A program made the translations under genes and the position numbers. 64,000 nt of DNA from JAKVAV01 sp047632755 (GTDB taxonomy: Bacteria > Bacteroidota > Bacteroidia > Flavobacteriales_D > Cryomorphaceae): contig JBLIDT010000012.1 in assembly GCA_047632755.1 (NCBI GenBank), positions 14,697-78,696 of the forward strand. The letters are read 5' to 3'. The notes beneath the pieces were generated by a model that saw nothing but the letters and a program-made list of their open reading frames with translations, ran no database searches and was not told where the DNA came from. Shown in pieces: positions 51,233-60,100 of the stretch (its first letter is position 1; every line of letters starts with the position of its first letter).

Positions 51233-52471
51233 AAAAATAACCTTCTAAAGAACCTTGACCTCATCAACTTCTGGGAACCCTTCGGAAGGGAAATCCCTAC
51301 CATGAGAGTTGGCGTACGTGAAATTCTGCTCGACCTGAAAAAGAAACAGCACGAAGTCAAAATCAATAGTGAGGTTGTAAAATCGGTGGAGCGAAAAAAA
51401 TTCACCAAGCCCTTTGTTTTCTCTTTCAATACCACCAATCAGCGTGAGGCACTCCTTCCACTTTTTGAAGTATTAGGAACCGAGGCGGAGCTAATTTCAG
51501 AGAATGGTGATTTCACGAATGAACTCCTCCCCGACGCCTATTTGAAATCCGAGTTTCTCAAATATTCATCAAAGATGTTGGCTTGGTTCTACTCTTTTAA
51601 AGACCGCGATCGCGAGGTGTTCCGATCGAGGTATTACAATTTCTACCGCAGGTTGGGGCAATACAATTATTACCTCGATGCCTTCCAACGGTCTAAAGGA
51701 ACGGTGAAAGCCTATATCGCTTCAAATGATCACTCCGGGCTGAGTCAAGTAGGATTTGTTGCGGCGAGAAAAGCGGGTATTCCGACCATCTATATCCAGC
51801 ATGCATCAGTGAGCGAAAGTTTCCCACCACTCCAAGCCGATATTGCTTTCCTCGATGGCGAAGATGCCAAAAAGAAATACCTCGCCGCAGGTAAGAGCCA
51901 AACCGAAATACACCTAGTCGGGTCCTTGAAATACGACCCTTATTTGAAACGTCGAGAAATCGATGAAGCCAAAGACTTGGTAGGTGTTTGTATCGGGATG
52001 GTTTACCATGATATAGACGAGAACTTCAAGCTCTGTGAGGAACTAGAAAAATTAGGAACGCCTCTCTGTCTGCGCTTTCACCCATTGATGGACGAGGCGG
52101 TACAGAAGCGTTTTGTAGACAAGGGGTGGGAGATTTCTTCCAAAGAAGAAAAAGCACCCGACTTCATCCTTCGATGCGGTAACATCGTTTCAGGAGACAG
52201 CAATATCCTGCTGGAGGCGATCATTCTAAAACGGCAACCGATCTACTTTGCCTCAACGGGCAAATCCATCGACTATTACGGATTCGTAAAACAAGCGATC
52301 TGCAAAAAAGCCTGTTTGACTTTTAGCGAGGTCATTTCCCAAATGGAAGAAAAATTTGAACTGGGCTTTCACCGACAAAGAGCGAAGCGGTATCACGACA
52401 CGCTGGGCACTGAAAACGAAGGGAAGTCTACGGAACTGGTTCTAAAGATAATAGGTGCTCGAGAAAACTAG
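51230..52471 (+). CDS. Probable GT-B-fold surface glycan transferase
   Basis: A 413-residue protein if translation starts at the TTG at 51230 (MKNNLLKNL), or 389 residues from the first ATG at 51302. There is no signal peptide. The C-terminal half has features of GT-B capsule enzymes such as CDP-glycerol transferases or polysialyltransferases: GIPTIYIQHASVSE, CLRFHPLMDEAV (an HP motif) and NIVSGDSNILLEAI (an S-x-x-S region). HP and SS/ST motifs bind CMP-sugars in bacterial sialyltransferases, which would fit this operon; this is inference. I am not certain of the family. It is the last gene of the cluster. Confidence 0.65.
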   Translation: MKNNLLKNLDLINFWEPFGREIPTMRVGVREILLDLKKKQHEVKINSEVVKSVERKKFTKPFVFSFNTTNQREALLPLFEVLGTEAELISENGDFTNELLPDAYLKSEFLKYSSKMLAWFYSFKDRDREVFRSRYYNFYRRLGQYNYYLDAFQRSKGTVKAYIASNDHSGLSQVGFVAARKAGIPTIYIQHASVSESFPPLQADIAFLDGEDAKKKYLAAGKSQTEIHLVGSLKYDPYLKRREIDEAKDLVGVCIGMVYHDIDENFKLCEELEKLGTPLCLRFHPLMDEAVQKRFVDKGWEISSKEEKAPDFILRCGNIVSGDSNILLEAIILKRQPIYFASTGKSIDYYGFVKQAICKKACLTFSEVISQMEEKFELGFHRQRAKRYHDTLGTENEGKSTELVLKIIGAREN

Positions 52472-52576
52472 ATCAATTTTTAACACTCGGATTGCCTTGA
52501 TCGAACCATCAATGACGCTTGCAGGACATTGATTGCGATTCGCCATCGACATCTTCAAAACCAACTCATTTCCGCG

Positions 52577-52584
52577 TATTTTTG
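52577..52584 (+). promoter_or_regulatory. -7 element directly before the T9SS cargo gene
   Basis: TATTTTTG is a full TAnnTTTG match ending 5 nt before the ATG at 52590. TTC lies 20 nt upstream (52554-52556) in place of TTG. The GTCAATG context is shared with the helicase gene start at 37964-37971. Confidence 0.45.
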
Positions 52585-52589
52585 GGTCA

Positions 52590-53204
52590 ATGAGAATTCT
52601 TCTTTCATATTTCATCGTCCTGACTTTCCTCTTAGCGCTATCATCAAAAGCTCAGGGACAAGATGGAACGGTCCAGTTGGAGTTCTCGGCGACCGAAATA
52701 AGTGGCAAAATTTTTCTTGCTTGGACCATGAACTTTGGCCAAACCTGCAATGGCATTGATATTACTCGCTCTACCGACAACTTGAATTTTTCGACAATTG
52801 GCGACATACAAGGAGTATGCGGCAGTCCAACCGATACAGTGAGCTATTCCTTTATCGACGAATCGCCTAATCCGAATCAAATAAACTATTACCGTCTTAC
52901 GCTAGGAAACCTCGGCCCATCTCAAACTCTGTCGGTAGAAATTATCAACTTAGAAGGGACAGGTTATCAAGTCAGACCGAATCCTATTATTGAGCAGGGC
53001 AGGATTTATTTCGACAATGACCGTAGCGAGGAGCACGGACTAACGCTATTTTCTGTGAATGGATTAGCGATCAAAGAGCTCACGACTAGAAACGACTTTT
53101 TCGAAATAAACACATCTGACTTGCCCGCAGGGCTTTACATTTTTAGAATCGAAAACAACCAAGGTGCAGATAAGGCGGCTGGGAAGCTATTGGTGGCGAA
53201 GTAA
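52590..53204 (+). CDS. Secreted protein with T9SS type A sorting domain
   Basis: I start at the ATG at 52590 (204 residues), which gives a clean signal peptide (MRILLSYFIVLTFLLA, cleavage near SKAQG). An upstream GTG-type extension is unlikely. The middle (about 25-120) is a beta-sandwich with two Cys and a fibronectin-like IDITRSTDNLNFSTIG strand pair. The C-terminal 75 residues are a type A T9SS C-terminal domain: YQVRPNPI, LTLFSVNGLAIKEL, DLPAGLYIFRIEN and final KLLVAK. The domain directs export through the outer membrane and is normally removed. The mature function is unknown. It is a single gene after the glycan cluster. Confidence 0.88.
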   Translation: MRILLSYFIVLTFLLALSSKAQGQDGTVQLEFSATEISGKIFLAWTMNFGQTCNGIDITRSTDNLNFSTIGDIQGVCGSPTDTVSYSFIDESPNPNQINYYRLTLGNLGPSQTLSVEIINLEGTGYQVRPNPIIEQGRIYFDNDRSEEHGLTLFSVNGLAIKELTTRNDFFEINTSDLPAGLYIFRIENNQGADKAAGKLLVAK

Positions 53205-53257
53205 GCGAGCTCCGCTAATGTGAAGACCCCACTAAGAAATTATTCCTCCATATTCCT

Positions 53258-53285
53258 TTGGCAACTATTCTATTCCTTAGCTTTA
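53258..53285 (+). promoter_or_regulatory. Candidate ppk1 promoter
   Basis: TTG (53258-53260), a 17-nt spacer, then TAGCTTTA (53278-53285), one mismatch from TAnnTTTG, ending 13 nt before the ppk1 ATG. Confidence 0.3.
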
Positions 53286-53298
53286 AGCACTAGCATTT

Positions 53299-55329
53299 AT
53301 GGAAACGTCCCTACCCTTTATCGACAGAGATCTTAGTTGGTTATCCTTCAACGAACGCGTTCTGCTTGAAGCAGAAAAACCCTACACACCAGTCATTGAA
53401 AAGCTTCGGTTTCTGGCCATTTATTCGAGTAATCTGGATGAATTCTACCGCGTTCGAGTGGCGGCATTCCAAAGAGCCGTTTCCGATGCCAAAGGCAAAT
53501 CTGAAGACATCGAAGAAGTGAAGCTGCTGCTCATTAAGATTCAGAAAACAGTCGATACACAACAGAGAAAGTTCGGTAAAATCTATCGGGAAACTGTGTT
53601 ACCTGAACTGGAAGCGCAGGGCATAAAAATTTGGCGAGACAATCAACTAGACTTAGATCAGACAGCTTTTCTCTTGAGGTACTTCCAAACCAAGGTCAGG
53701 GGCCTGATCCATTTTCAGGAAGAACCAGTATTTCTAGAAAATAGAATACTGTATTTGGCAGTTTCTATTGAAGATAAAGCAGGTGAACAACGCGTGATCT
53801 ATGTCAATATTCCAACTGAATCGAATCGCTTTATCGCGTATCCATCAAGCTATGAGAAAACCTTCATCTTCTTGGATGACCTTATTCGAATCCACTTGCC
53901 TGTGCTATTTCCTGATCATCAAGTTCTGTCGTCTTACTCCATAAAAATGAACCGCGATGCCGAGCTCTACTTGGAAGATGAATACCGCGGAGACTTGAAG
54001 AAAAAGATTCTGAAGAGTCTTTCTAAACGTTCAGGCGGCGCACCTTCAAGGCTATTGGTCGACGAGCAAATGCCACAGGAACTTCGAGAAAAAGTAGGAC
54101 AGTCTCTGGGATTGGAAACAGATCGATTTATCGAAGGTGCGCGCTACCACAATTTCTCTGATTTCTTCGGGTTTAAGAATCCGTTTGGATCTGAATTGGA
54201 ATATCCCCGACTGAAGGAAATACGAATAGAAGCCTTTGAGAAGGCCACTTCACTCTTGGATTTAATTGAAAAAGGTGATCAACTCCTTCATTTCCCATAC
54301 CAGCCTTACGACTATGTTTTGCGACTGTTCAATGAAGCTGCAACAGATCACAGCGTAACAGAGATTAGAGCCACGATGTACCGCATGTCTTCTTCTTCGG
54401 CTATTGCCAAAGCCTTTATTTCTGCCGCCAAAAATGGAAAAAAGGTAGTCGTCTTCATAGAGCTCAAAGCCCGTTTTGATGAGGCCAATAACATCGAGTG
54501 GTCAGAAAAAATGAAGGCTGCAGGTGTAAAGATTATTTACAGCATTCCCGACATTAAAGTCCATGCTAAGGTGGCTCTGTTCACCCGCCAGAAGAAGGGC
54601 AGGGCAACACAAATCGCTTTTTACGGAACGGGGAATTTCAATGAAAAAACAGCTGCAATTTACACTGACCATGCGCTTCTCACGGCAAATCCTGTCTTAA
54701 ACAAGGAGCTCGATCAACTGCTCAAGCACTTGGAAGATGGGAAAGTAAAAGCCAATCCATCAAACTTGCTCATAGCAGGCTTTAATATGGTAAAGAGATT
54801 CTCTCAGTTGGTAGATCGTGAGATCGCTTTTGCTAGACGTGGAGTAAAAGCCGAAATTACGATCAAACTAAATAATCTTGAAGACAAGTCGATGATTCGC
54901 AAGCTTTACGAAGCTGCAGCCAATGGAGTAAAAGTCAACCTGATTACTCGCGGTATCTGCTGCTTGCGACCCGATGCAAATGAGCACATTGAAGTGACTC
55001 GAGTGGTAGGCAGATTCTTGGAACACGGCAGGGTTTTCTACTTCAAAAATGGAGGTAAGGATAAACTATTCATGGGATCGGCTGATTGGATGAAGCGGAA
55101 TTTACACTCCAGAATAGAAGTGGTTTTTCCAATTCTCGACAAAGCACTGCAAGAAGAAATGATGAAGCTACTAGACATTCAGCAGTCAGCACACCGAGGC
55201 ACGGCATTTCTAGATGGTGATTTAACCAATCAGTTTCCTTTCGAAGAAGTTTCGAAGGTTACGGCTCAAGAAGAATTTTACCAATTCCTTGCCACCAAAG
55301 AAGCCTCGGATCAAGCAGTAAAAATTTAG
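53299..55329 (+). CDS. ppk1: Polyphosphate kinase 1
   Basis: A 676-residue enzyme of usual length that reversibly makes polyphosphate from ATP. All four domains are present: N domain (FIDRDLSWLSFNERVLLEA, FLAIYSSNLDEFYRVR), head domain, and two phospholipase-D-like catalytic domains. The autophosphorylated His is in IPDIKVHAKVALF; FYGTGNFNEKTAAIYTDHAL, ITRGICCLRP and GRVFYFKNGG follow. Its stop overlaps by 4 nt the stop end of the convergent PAP2 gene, with no terminator between them. Confidence 0.97.
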   Translation: METSLPFIDRDLSWLSFNERVLLEAEKPYTPVIEKLRFLAIYSSNLDEFYRVRVAAFQRAVSDAKGKSEDIEEVKLLLIKIQKTVDTQQRKFGKIYRETVLPELEAQGIKIWRDNQLDLDQTAFLLRYFQTKVRGLIHFQEEPVFLENRILYLAVSIEDKAGEQRVIYVNIPTESNRFIAYPSSYEKTFIFLDDLIRIHLPVLFPDHQVLSSYSIKMNRDAELYLEDEYRGDLKKKILKSLSKRSGGAPSRLLVDEQMPQELREKVGQSLGLETDRFIEGARYHNFSDFFGFKNPFGSELEYPRLKEIRIEAFEKATSLLDLIEKGDQLLHFPYQPYDYVLRLFNEAATDHSVTEIRATMYRMSSSSAIAKAFISAAKNGKKVVVFIELKARFDEANNIEWSEKMKAAGVKIIYSIPDIKVHAKVALFTRQKKGRATQIAFYGTGNFNEKTAAIYTDHALLTANPVLNKELDQLLKHLEDGKVKANPSNLLIAGFNMVKRFSQLVDREIAFARRGVKAEITIKLNNLEDKSMIRKLYEAAANGVKVNLITRGICCLRPDANEHIEVTRVVGRFLEHGRVFYFKNGGKDKLFMGSADWMKRNLHSRIEVVFPILDKALQEEMMKLLDIQQSAHRGTAFLDGDLTNQFPFEEVSKVTAQEEFYQFLATKEASDQAVKI

Positions 55330-56111
55330 AACCGCAGCCCTGCAAAAACACCAACCGTGCCTTCACTGTAAGTGGGCATCAAGGTGAGACCTTGAATCTT
55401 TATGGTGCGTTTGCACCCGTGAGTCAAGTATGCCAGGTTGGTTACCAGAATTCCAATGCCCGCTCCAAACAGCACATCGCTGAGGTAATGCTTGTCGTTC
55501 AATATCCTCAAAGCCCCCACTGATCCTGCGACGGCATAACCTCCTATGGAATACCAAGGACTCAAATGCCCGTATTCTTTGTGCAAGAAAGTAGCAGAGA
55601 TAAATGCTTGTGCCGTATGTCCAGACGGAAAGGACTCATCGTTCTCCCGATTTGGACGAACACGGTTTGTCGCCAATTTTAAAGGCGTAACGACCAAAAA
55701 ACCCATTATTTCAGCTTTGAGTAAAATAGCCGTTTGATCTCTTAAACTATGGGCACCCTTCACTCCTGAAAGCTGCAGACCGTATACCGCAGCGATGGGC
55801 GCATATATTAAGAAGTCGTCAGCTGCTGTGCTGAACTCAGGGAAATTTCGATTTCGAGCATCCTCAAAGGCATTATCGCTCCATACTTCATTATCGGTAA
55901 AAGCGATTCCACCTGCTACGAAAAATGCCGCTGGTGCAATAAGCGACCGACGAAATTCAGCCTTTCTCTCTTCCAGTGAAAGAGTCTCGTAGAGCTCCTC
56001 CTCATTGCTATGCTCAGCTTCTTCTTGAGCGGAGATGCACTGTGAAAATGAGAGGAGAAAAAAGAAGCAAGACCAAGTGATAACCTTGACTTTCAAAACA
56101 AGCTTTATCAA
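55326..56111 (-). CDS. PAP2-family phosphatase, exported or membrane-bound
   Basis: A 261-residue protein with a signal peptide (residues 1-28, ending CISAQ). The three PAP2 phosphatase motifs are visible: KLATNRVRP, FPSGHTAQAF with the catalytic His, and LRILNDKHYLSDVLFGAGIG with the nucleophile His. Substrates in this family include phosphatidic acid, undecaprenyl pyrophosphate and lipid A phosphates; which applies here is unknown. The exported layout without several strong membrane helices suggests a periplasmic or outer-membrane enzyme. It is convergent with ppk1 and overlaps it by 4 nt. 56112-56292 holds no gene that I can see. Confidence 0.9.
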   Translation of the reverse strand: MIKLVLKVKVITWSCFFFLLSFSQCISAQEEAEHSNEEELYETLSLEERKAEFRRSLIAPAAFFVAGGIAFTDNEVWSDNAFEDARNRNFPEFSTAADDFLIYAPIAAVYGLQLSGVKGAHSLRDQTAILLKAEIMGFLVVTPLKLATNRVRPNRENDESFPSGHTAQAFISATFLHKEYGHLSPWYSIGGYAVAGSVGALRILNDKHYLSDVLFGAGIGILVTNLAYLTHGCKRTIKIQGLTLMPTYSEGTVGVFAGLRF

Positions 56112-56292
56112 ACTGTATTTTTTTTTTGCAAGAACGTCTAGTGTGATGGTAGAAACGCAATTGAGTTACAAAAGTTATAGTTCCCAAAAAAAGTTCGATG
56201 TATTGTCAAAGGGACGACAAACTTAAACTTATCAACTCCAAGAGAATCTACCTAAAACGCTAACTTTACTTTTCAAACCCTTAACGCGGCCC

Positions 56293-57147
56293 ATGCCGAA
56301 GCACTTCCCCACTTTCGCTTTTATTCTTGTCCATGTATTGCTTCAATGCCAATCACCTCAGTCAGAGGCGAAGGACTTATTGCCATACCGTTTTGCTAAG
56401 CCTGACAAAACCTTTGAGCTAGACAAAGACCTTCGGGAAATTTCGGGCTTGGCCTGGTGGGGTGCCGACACCCTATTAGCCATTGAAGATGAGAGCGCTA
56501 CGATCTACTTCCTTTCGGCAAAAGATGGGAGTATTCTCAAAAAAACTGATTTCGGCGAGAAGGGAGATTACGAAGGAATTGCGGTGAATGAAAAAACCAT
56601 TTACGTGTTGAAAAGCGACGGCGACGTTTTTCGCGTGAAGCATCCCCTGCGGGAGAAAACCAAAGCGGATAAAAACGAAACGGCTCTTTCAAAAGGCGAT
56701 GATGCCGAGGGTTTTTGCTACCATAAGGCGAGTAACTCTCTCTTGATTGCGGCCAAAGAAGAAGGAGACTACAAAGGAAAGCGCGTAATTTATCCACTTG
56801 AAATTGGAGCGAAAGACATCAAAAAGGAACCATTCCTTCTGATCGATGAAGAAGAACTTTTGGCAGCATCGCACACCAAGTATGGCGATCGATTTGGCAG
56901 TAGCTTTAAGCCTTCGGGAATAGCTGACCACCCACTGAACGGAGATCTGTACATTGTATCTGCGGCCAATCACTTACTTGCAGCTTTCGATAAGAACAAC
57001 AAGCTCAAAGATGTGATTCGCTTGCCCAAGTCTTATGCTGATCAAACAGAAGGGGTTTGTTTTGCACCCAATGGCAGTCTATTTATTTCTACAGAAGGTG
57101 GCGAAGGAAAAGGAAAGATAGTGGTATTGAAAATGAAGAATAAATGA
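56293..57147 (+). CDS. SdiA-regulated-like beta-propeller lipoprotein
   Basis: A 284-residue protein with a hydrophobic N-terminus and a possible lipobox (VLLQC, Cys19; Gln before Cys is unusual). The rest is a six-bladed-propeller-like sequence of the SdiA-regulated/NHL type: LREISGLAWWGADTLLAIED, GDYEGIAVNEKTIYVLKSDG, DDAEGFCYHKASNSLLIAAK, SGIADHPLNGDLYIVSAANH and QTEGVCFAPNGSLFISTEGG. The repeated E-G-(I/F/V) blade motif is characteristic. Some relatives are phytase-like or esterase-like; no catalytic set is clear. Its stop overlaps the next start (ATGA), so it probably works with the phosphoesterase-barrel protein. Confidence 0.78.
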   Translation: MPKHFPTFAFILVHVLLQCQSPQSEAKDLLPYRFAKPDKTFELDKDLREISGLAWWGADTLLAIEDESATIYFLSAKDGSILKKTDFGEKGDYEGIAVNEKTIYVLKSDGDVFRVKHPLREKTKADKNETALSKGDDAEGFCYHKASNSLLIAAKEEGDYKGKRVIYPLEIGAKDIKKEPFLLIDEEELLAASHTKYGDRFGSSFKPSGIADHPLNGDLYIVSAANHLLAAFDKNNKLKDVIRLPKSYADQTEGVCFAPNGSLFISTEGGEGKGKIVVLKMKNK

Positions 57148-60100
57148 AAAGATCGATACTTCTTTTTTTAGTGATTGTCTTTTTGGGCTCGGCTTGCGAT
57201 ACTACGAAAGACTTGGTTCAAAAGAATTACCCATCCCAAGAGCTTTCCACCGACTTAGAACCTGAGCAAACGATATTCCTGATCGGAGATGCGGGATCGC
57301 CCGATTCCTTTCCGGTAGAACCCTCATTGGCTTTGCTTCAAAAGAAAATGGGAGAAGTGGATCAAAAGAATTCTTCGGTCGTGTTTCTCGGCGATAATAT
57401 TTACCCCTCGGGCCTTCACAAGAAGAAGCACTCGAAGCGTGCCCAAGACGAAGCGAGCATTAACACCCAGCTGGATATCCTCAACGATTACGAGGGGCGA
57501 ATCGTTTTCCTTCCGGGAAACCACGATTGGAAAAAAGGAAAAGGCGAGGGTGATCAATTCATCAAACGGCAAGAGCGGTATGTGGAGAAGTACCTCGATA
57601 AAGGCAACGTGTTCCTGCCCGATGGCGGGTGTCCAGGCCCAGTTGAAATTCGACTTTCCGAACGACTCACTTGGATCATTATTGACACTCAATGGTGGCT
57701 GCACGAAGGGGACAAGCCTCACGGCGATCAAGACGATTGCGACGTGTATAGCGAAGACGAGTTTCTACAACAGGTGGAAGATGTACTCAAGAAAAACCGC
57801 AACAATCAAGTCATTATTTCAGGGCACCATCCGCTTCATAGCAATGGAAATCACGGGGGCTATTTTCCTGTAAAAGATCACCTCTTTCCACTGACCAAAC
57901 TGAACAAGAATCTTTATGTTCCCTTGCCTATCGTTGGTAGCATTTATCCTCTTTACCGCACCCTCATTGGCGATATTCAAGACATTCCACACTACAAGTA
58001 CACAGCGCTAGTCAACTCGCTAACCACCCTTTTTGATGGCTACGACGACATCGTTTACACCTCGGGGCACGAGCACAACTTGCAGTATCAGCATCACAAC
58101 ACGGCTCACTTCGTGGTAAGCGGATCGGGGTCCAAACGAAGCTTCCTGCGCAAGAATAAAGACCTGACTTACGGAAAGGCCGACAAGGGATTCGCAAAGC
58201 TTTCCTATTTCCCGAACGGAGACCTGTGGCTCGAATTCTTTTCGCCAAACGCAGAGAATGCAGACCAGCCGACTTATCGGGCTCAGCTCAGGGATGGCCA
58301 TCGACAACTGGAAATAACGGCTCGCGCCAAACAAACTGTAGAGAAAAGCGATAGCCTCGTTACGGTGATTCCCGGTGGAGATTACTACCACACCAGCAAA
58401 TTAAAAAATGTGGTGATGGGCGAGCTTTATCGCGACGTATGGAGAGCACCTATTGAAGTGCCTGTGATCAACCTTGCGGAAGAACACGGCGGACTCACTC
58501 CTATAAAACGAGGAGGAGGAATGCAGTCGAAATCCCTTCGACTGCAGGCTCCCGACGGAAAGCAATACGTTCTTCGTTCAATCCAAAAATTTCCAGCCAC
58601 CATTTTACCCAACGAATTGCAGCAAACATTCGTCAAGGAGATTATCCAAGATGTGATCGCCGCCTCACATCCCTATGCCTCTATCACAGTAAGCCCAATG
58701 GCGAATGCTGCTGGAGTTTACCACACCAATCCAAAATTGGTTTACGTGCCCGATGATACTCTCTTGGGGCCTTTTCAAAACGAATTTGCCAATTTGCTAT
58801 GCCTCTACGAAGAGCGTCCCGACGATGACCAGAGCGATGAGGCCTGTTTTGGCTATTCCAAAGATGTGGAAAGCTCATCAAAAGTGATCGAGGAAATCAG
58901 AGAAGACTACGACCACAAAGTGGATGCTGAATCCTTCTTGCGGGCGCGTCTTTTTGATTTGGTTATTGGCGATTGGGATCGCCATGACGACCAATGGCGC
59001 TGGGCAAGTTTTAAAGAAAACGGTCAGACCATTTATCGACCTATTCCACGAGACCGCGATCAAGTATTCTACAAGGTGGATGGCATACTCCCAAATATCA
59101 TTAACAATAAGCCCATCGACCGAAGGTTCCAACCTTTCGAAGAGGAGATCAAAGACATGCCGGGGATGAACTTCAACGGGAAGTACGTCGACCGAGCTTA
59201 CCTCGACGAGCTGGAGTGGAAAGATTGGGAGGCCATGTGCGACACGCTGCAGGCGGCACTAACCGATTCAGTTTTCCATGCTGGATTGGCGCTATTTCCC
59301 GATACGGCAATGGCATTGGACGGAGACCGCATCTTCAAAACCCTTCAAATTCACCGCGCCAAGCTAAAAGAGTTCGCACGTGAGTACTACGAAATCCTAG
59401 CTAAAGAAGTGGACATCGTTGGGACTTACCGCGAAGAGTATTTTGAAATCATTCGTATGAATGACGATTCGACGCGAGTGAGAATCTATCCCAAAAAGAA
59501 GAAAAAAGACGAGAAGAAAGGGGATAAGATTATCTACGAGCGCATCTTCTTGACAGATGAAACAAAGGAGATTCGAATCTACGGATTGGACAACGACGAT
59601 GTCTATGTATTGGAGGGAGAAGTCAACAAAGGTCCGCTGATTCGCATCATCGGTGGAGCCGATGAAGATCGCTACATCAATCACTCCAACGTAAAGGGCA
59701 TCGGCCGCAAGCTGGAAGTGCACGACACCCGAGAAAAGAAGAAGAAAAACAGAAATGACTTTGATCTAGGGAAAGACAGTAGGCTCTATTTAGTACATAA
59801 TGATGACGAGGTAGTCTATGAAAGAAAGGCCTTTTTATACGACATTTTTGCGCCCTTGCCATCTATAGGATTCAACCCTGATGACGGGTTGTTCCTTGGC
59901 GGAGGCTTCCTTTTTACCAAATATGGTTTCAACCGAGACCCGTATCGCTACCGACATTTTTTCATGGGGCAGTACGCGATCGCCACGGGAGCCTTCAACT
60001 TTGACTACCGATTCGATTACCGATCAATTTTTCATTCCAAATGGGATTTTGTGGGAAGGCTTGAGATCAAAGCGCCTGACTACCTCTTTAATTATTTTGG

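Noticed and set aside
45082..52471. Glycan operon as a recently acquired genomic island
   Set aside because: No integrase, transposase, tRNA or flanking repeat was found, and codon use is not obviously different by eye. Composition statistics would be needed.
53205..53225. Small inverted repeat after the T9SS cargo gene as a terminator
   Set aside because: The stem is about 4 bp and no T-run follows.
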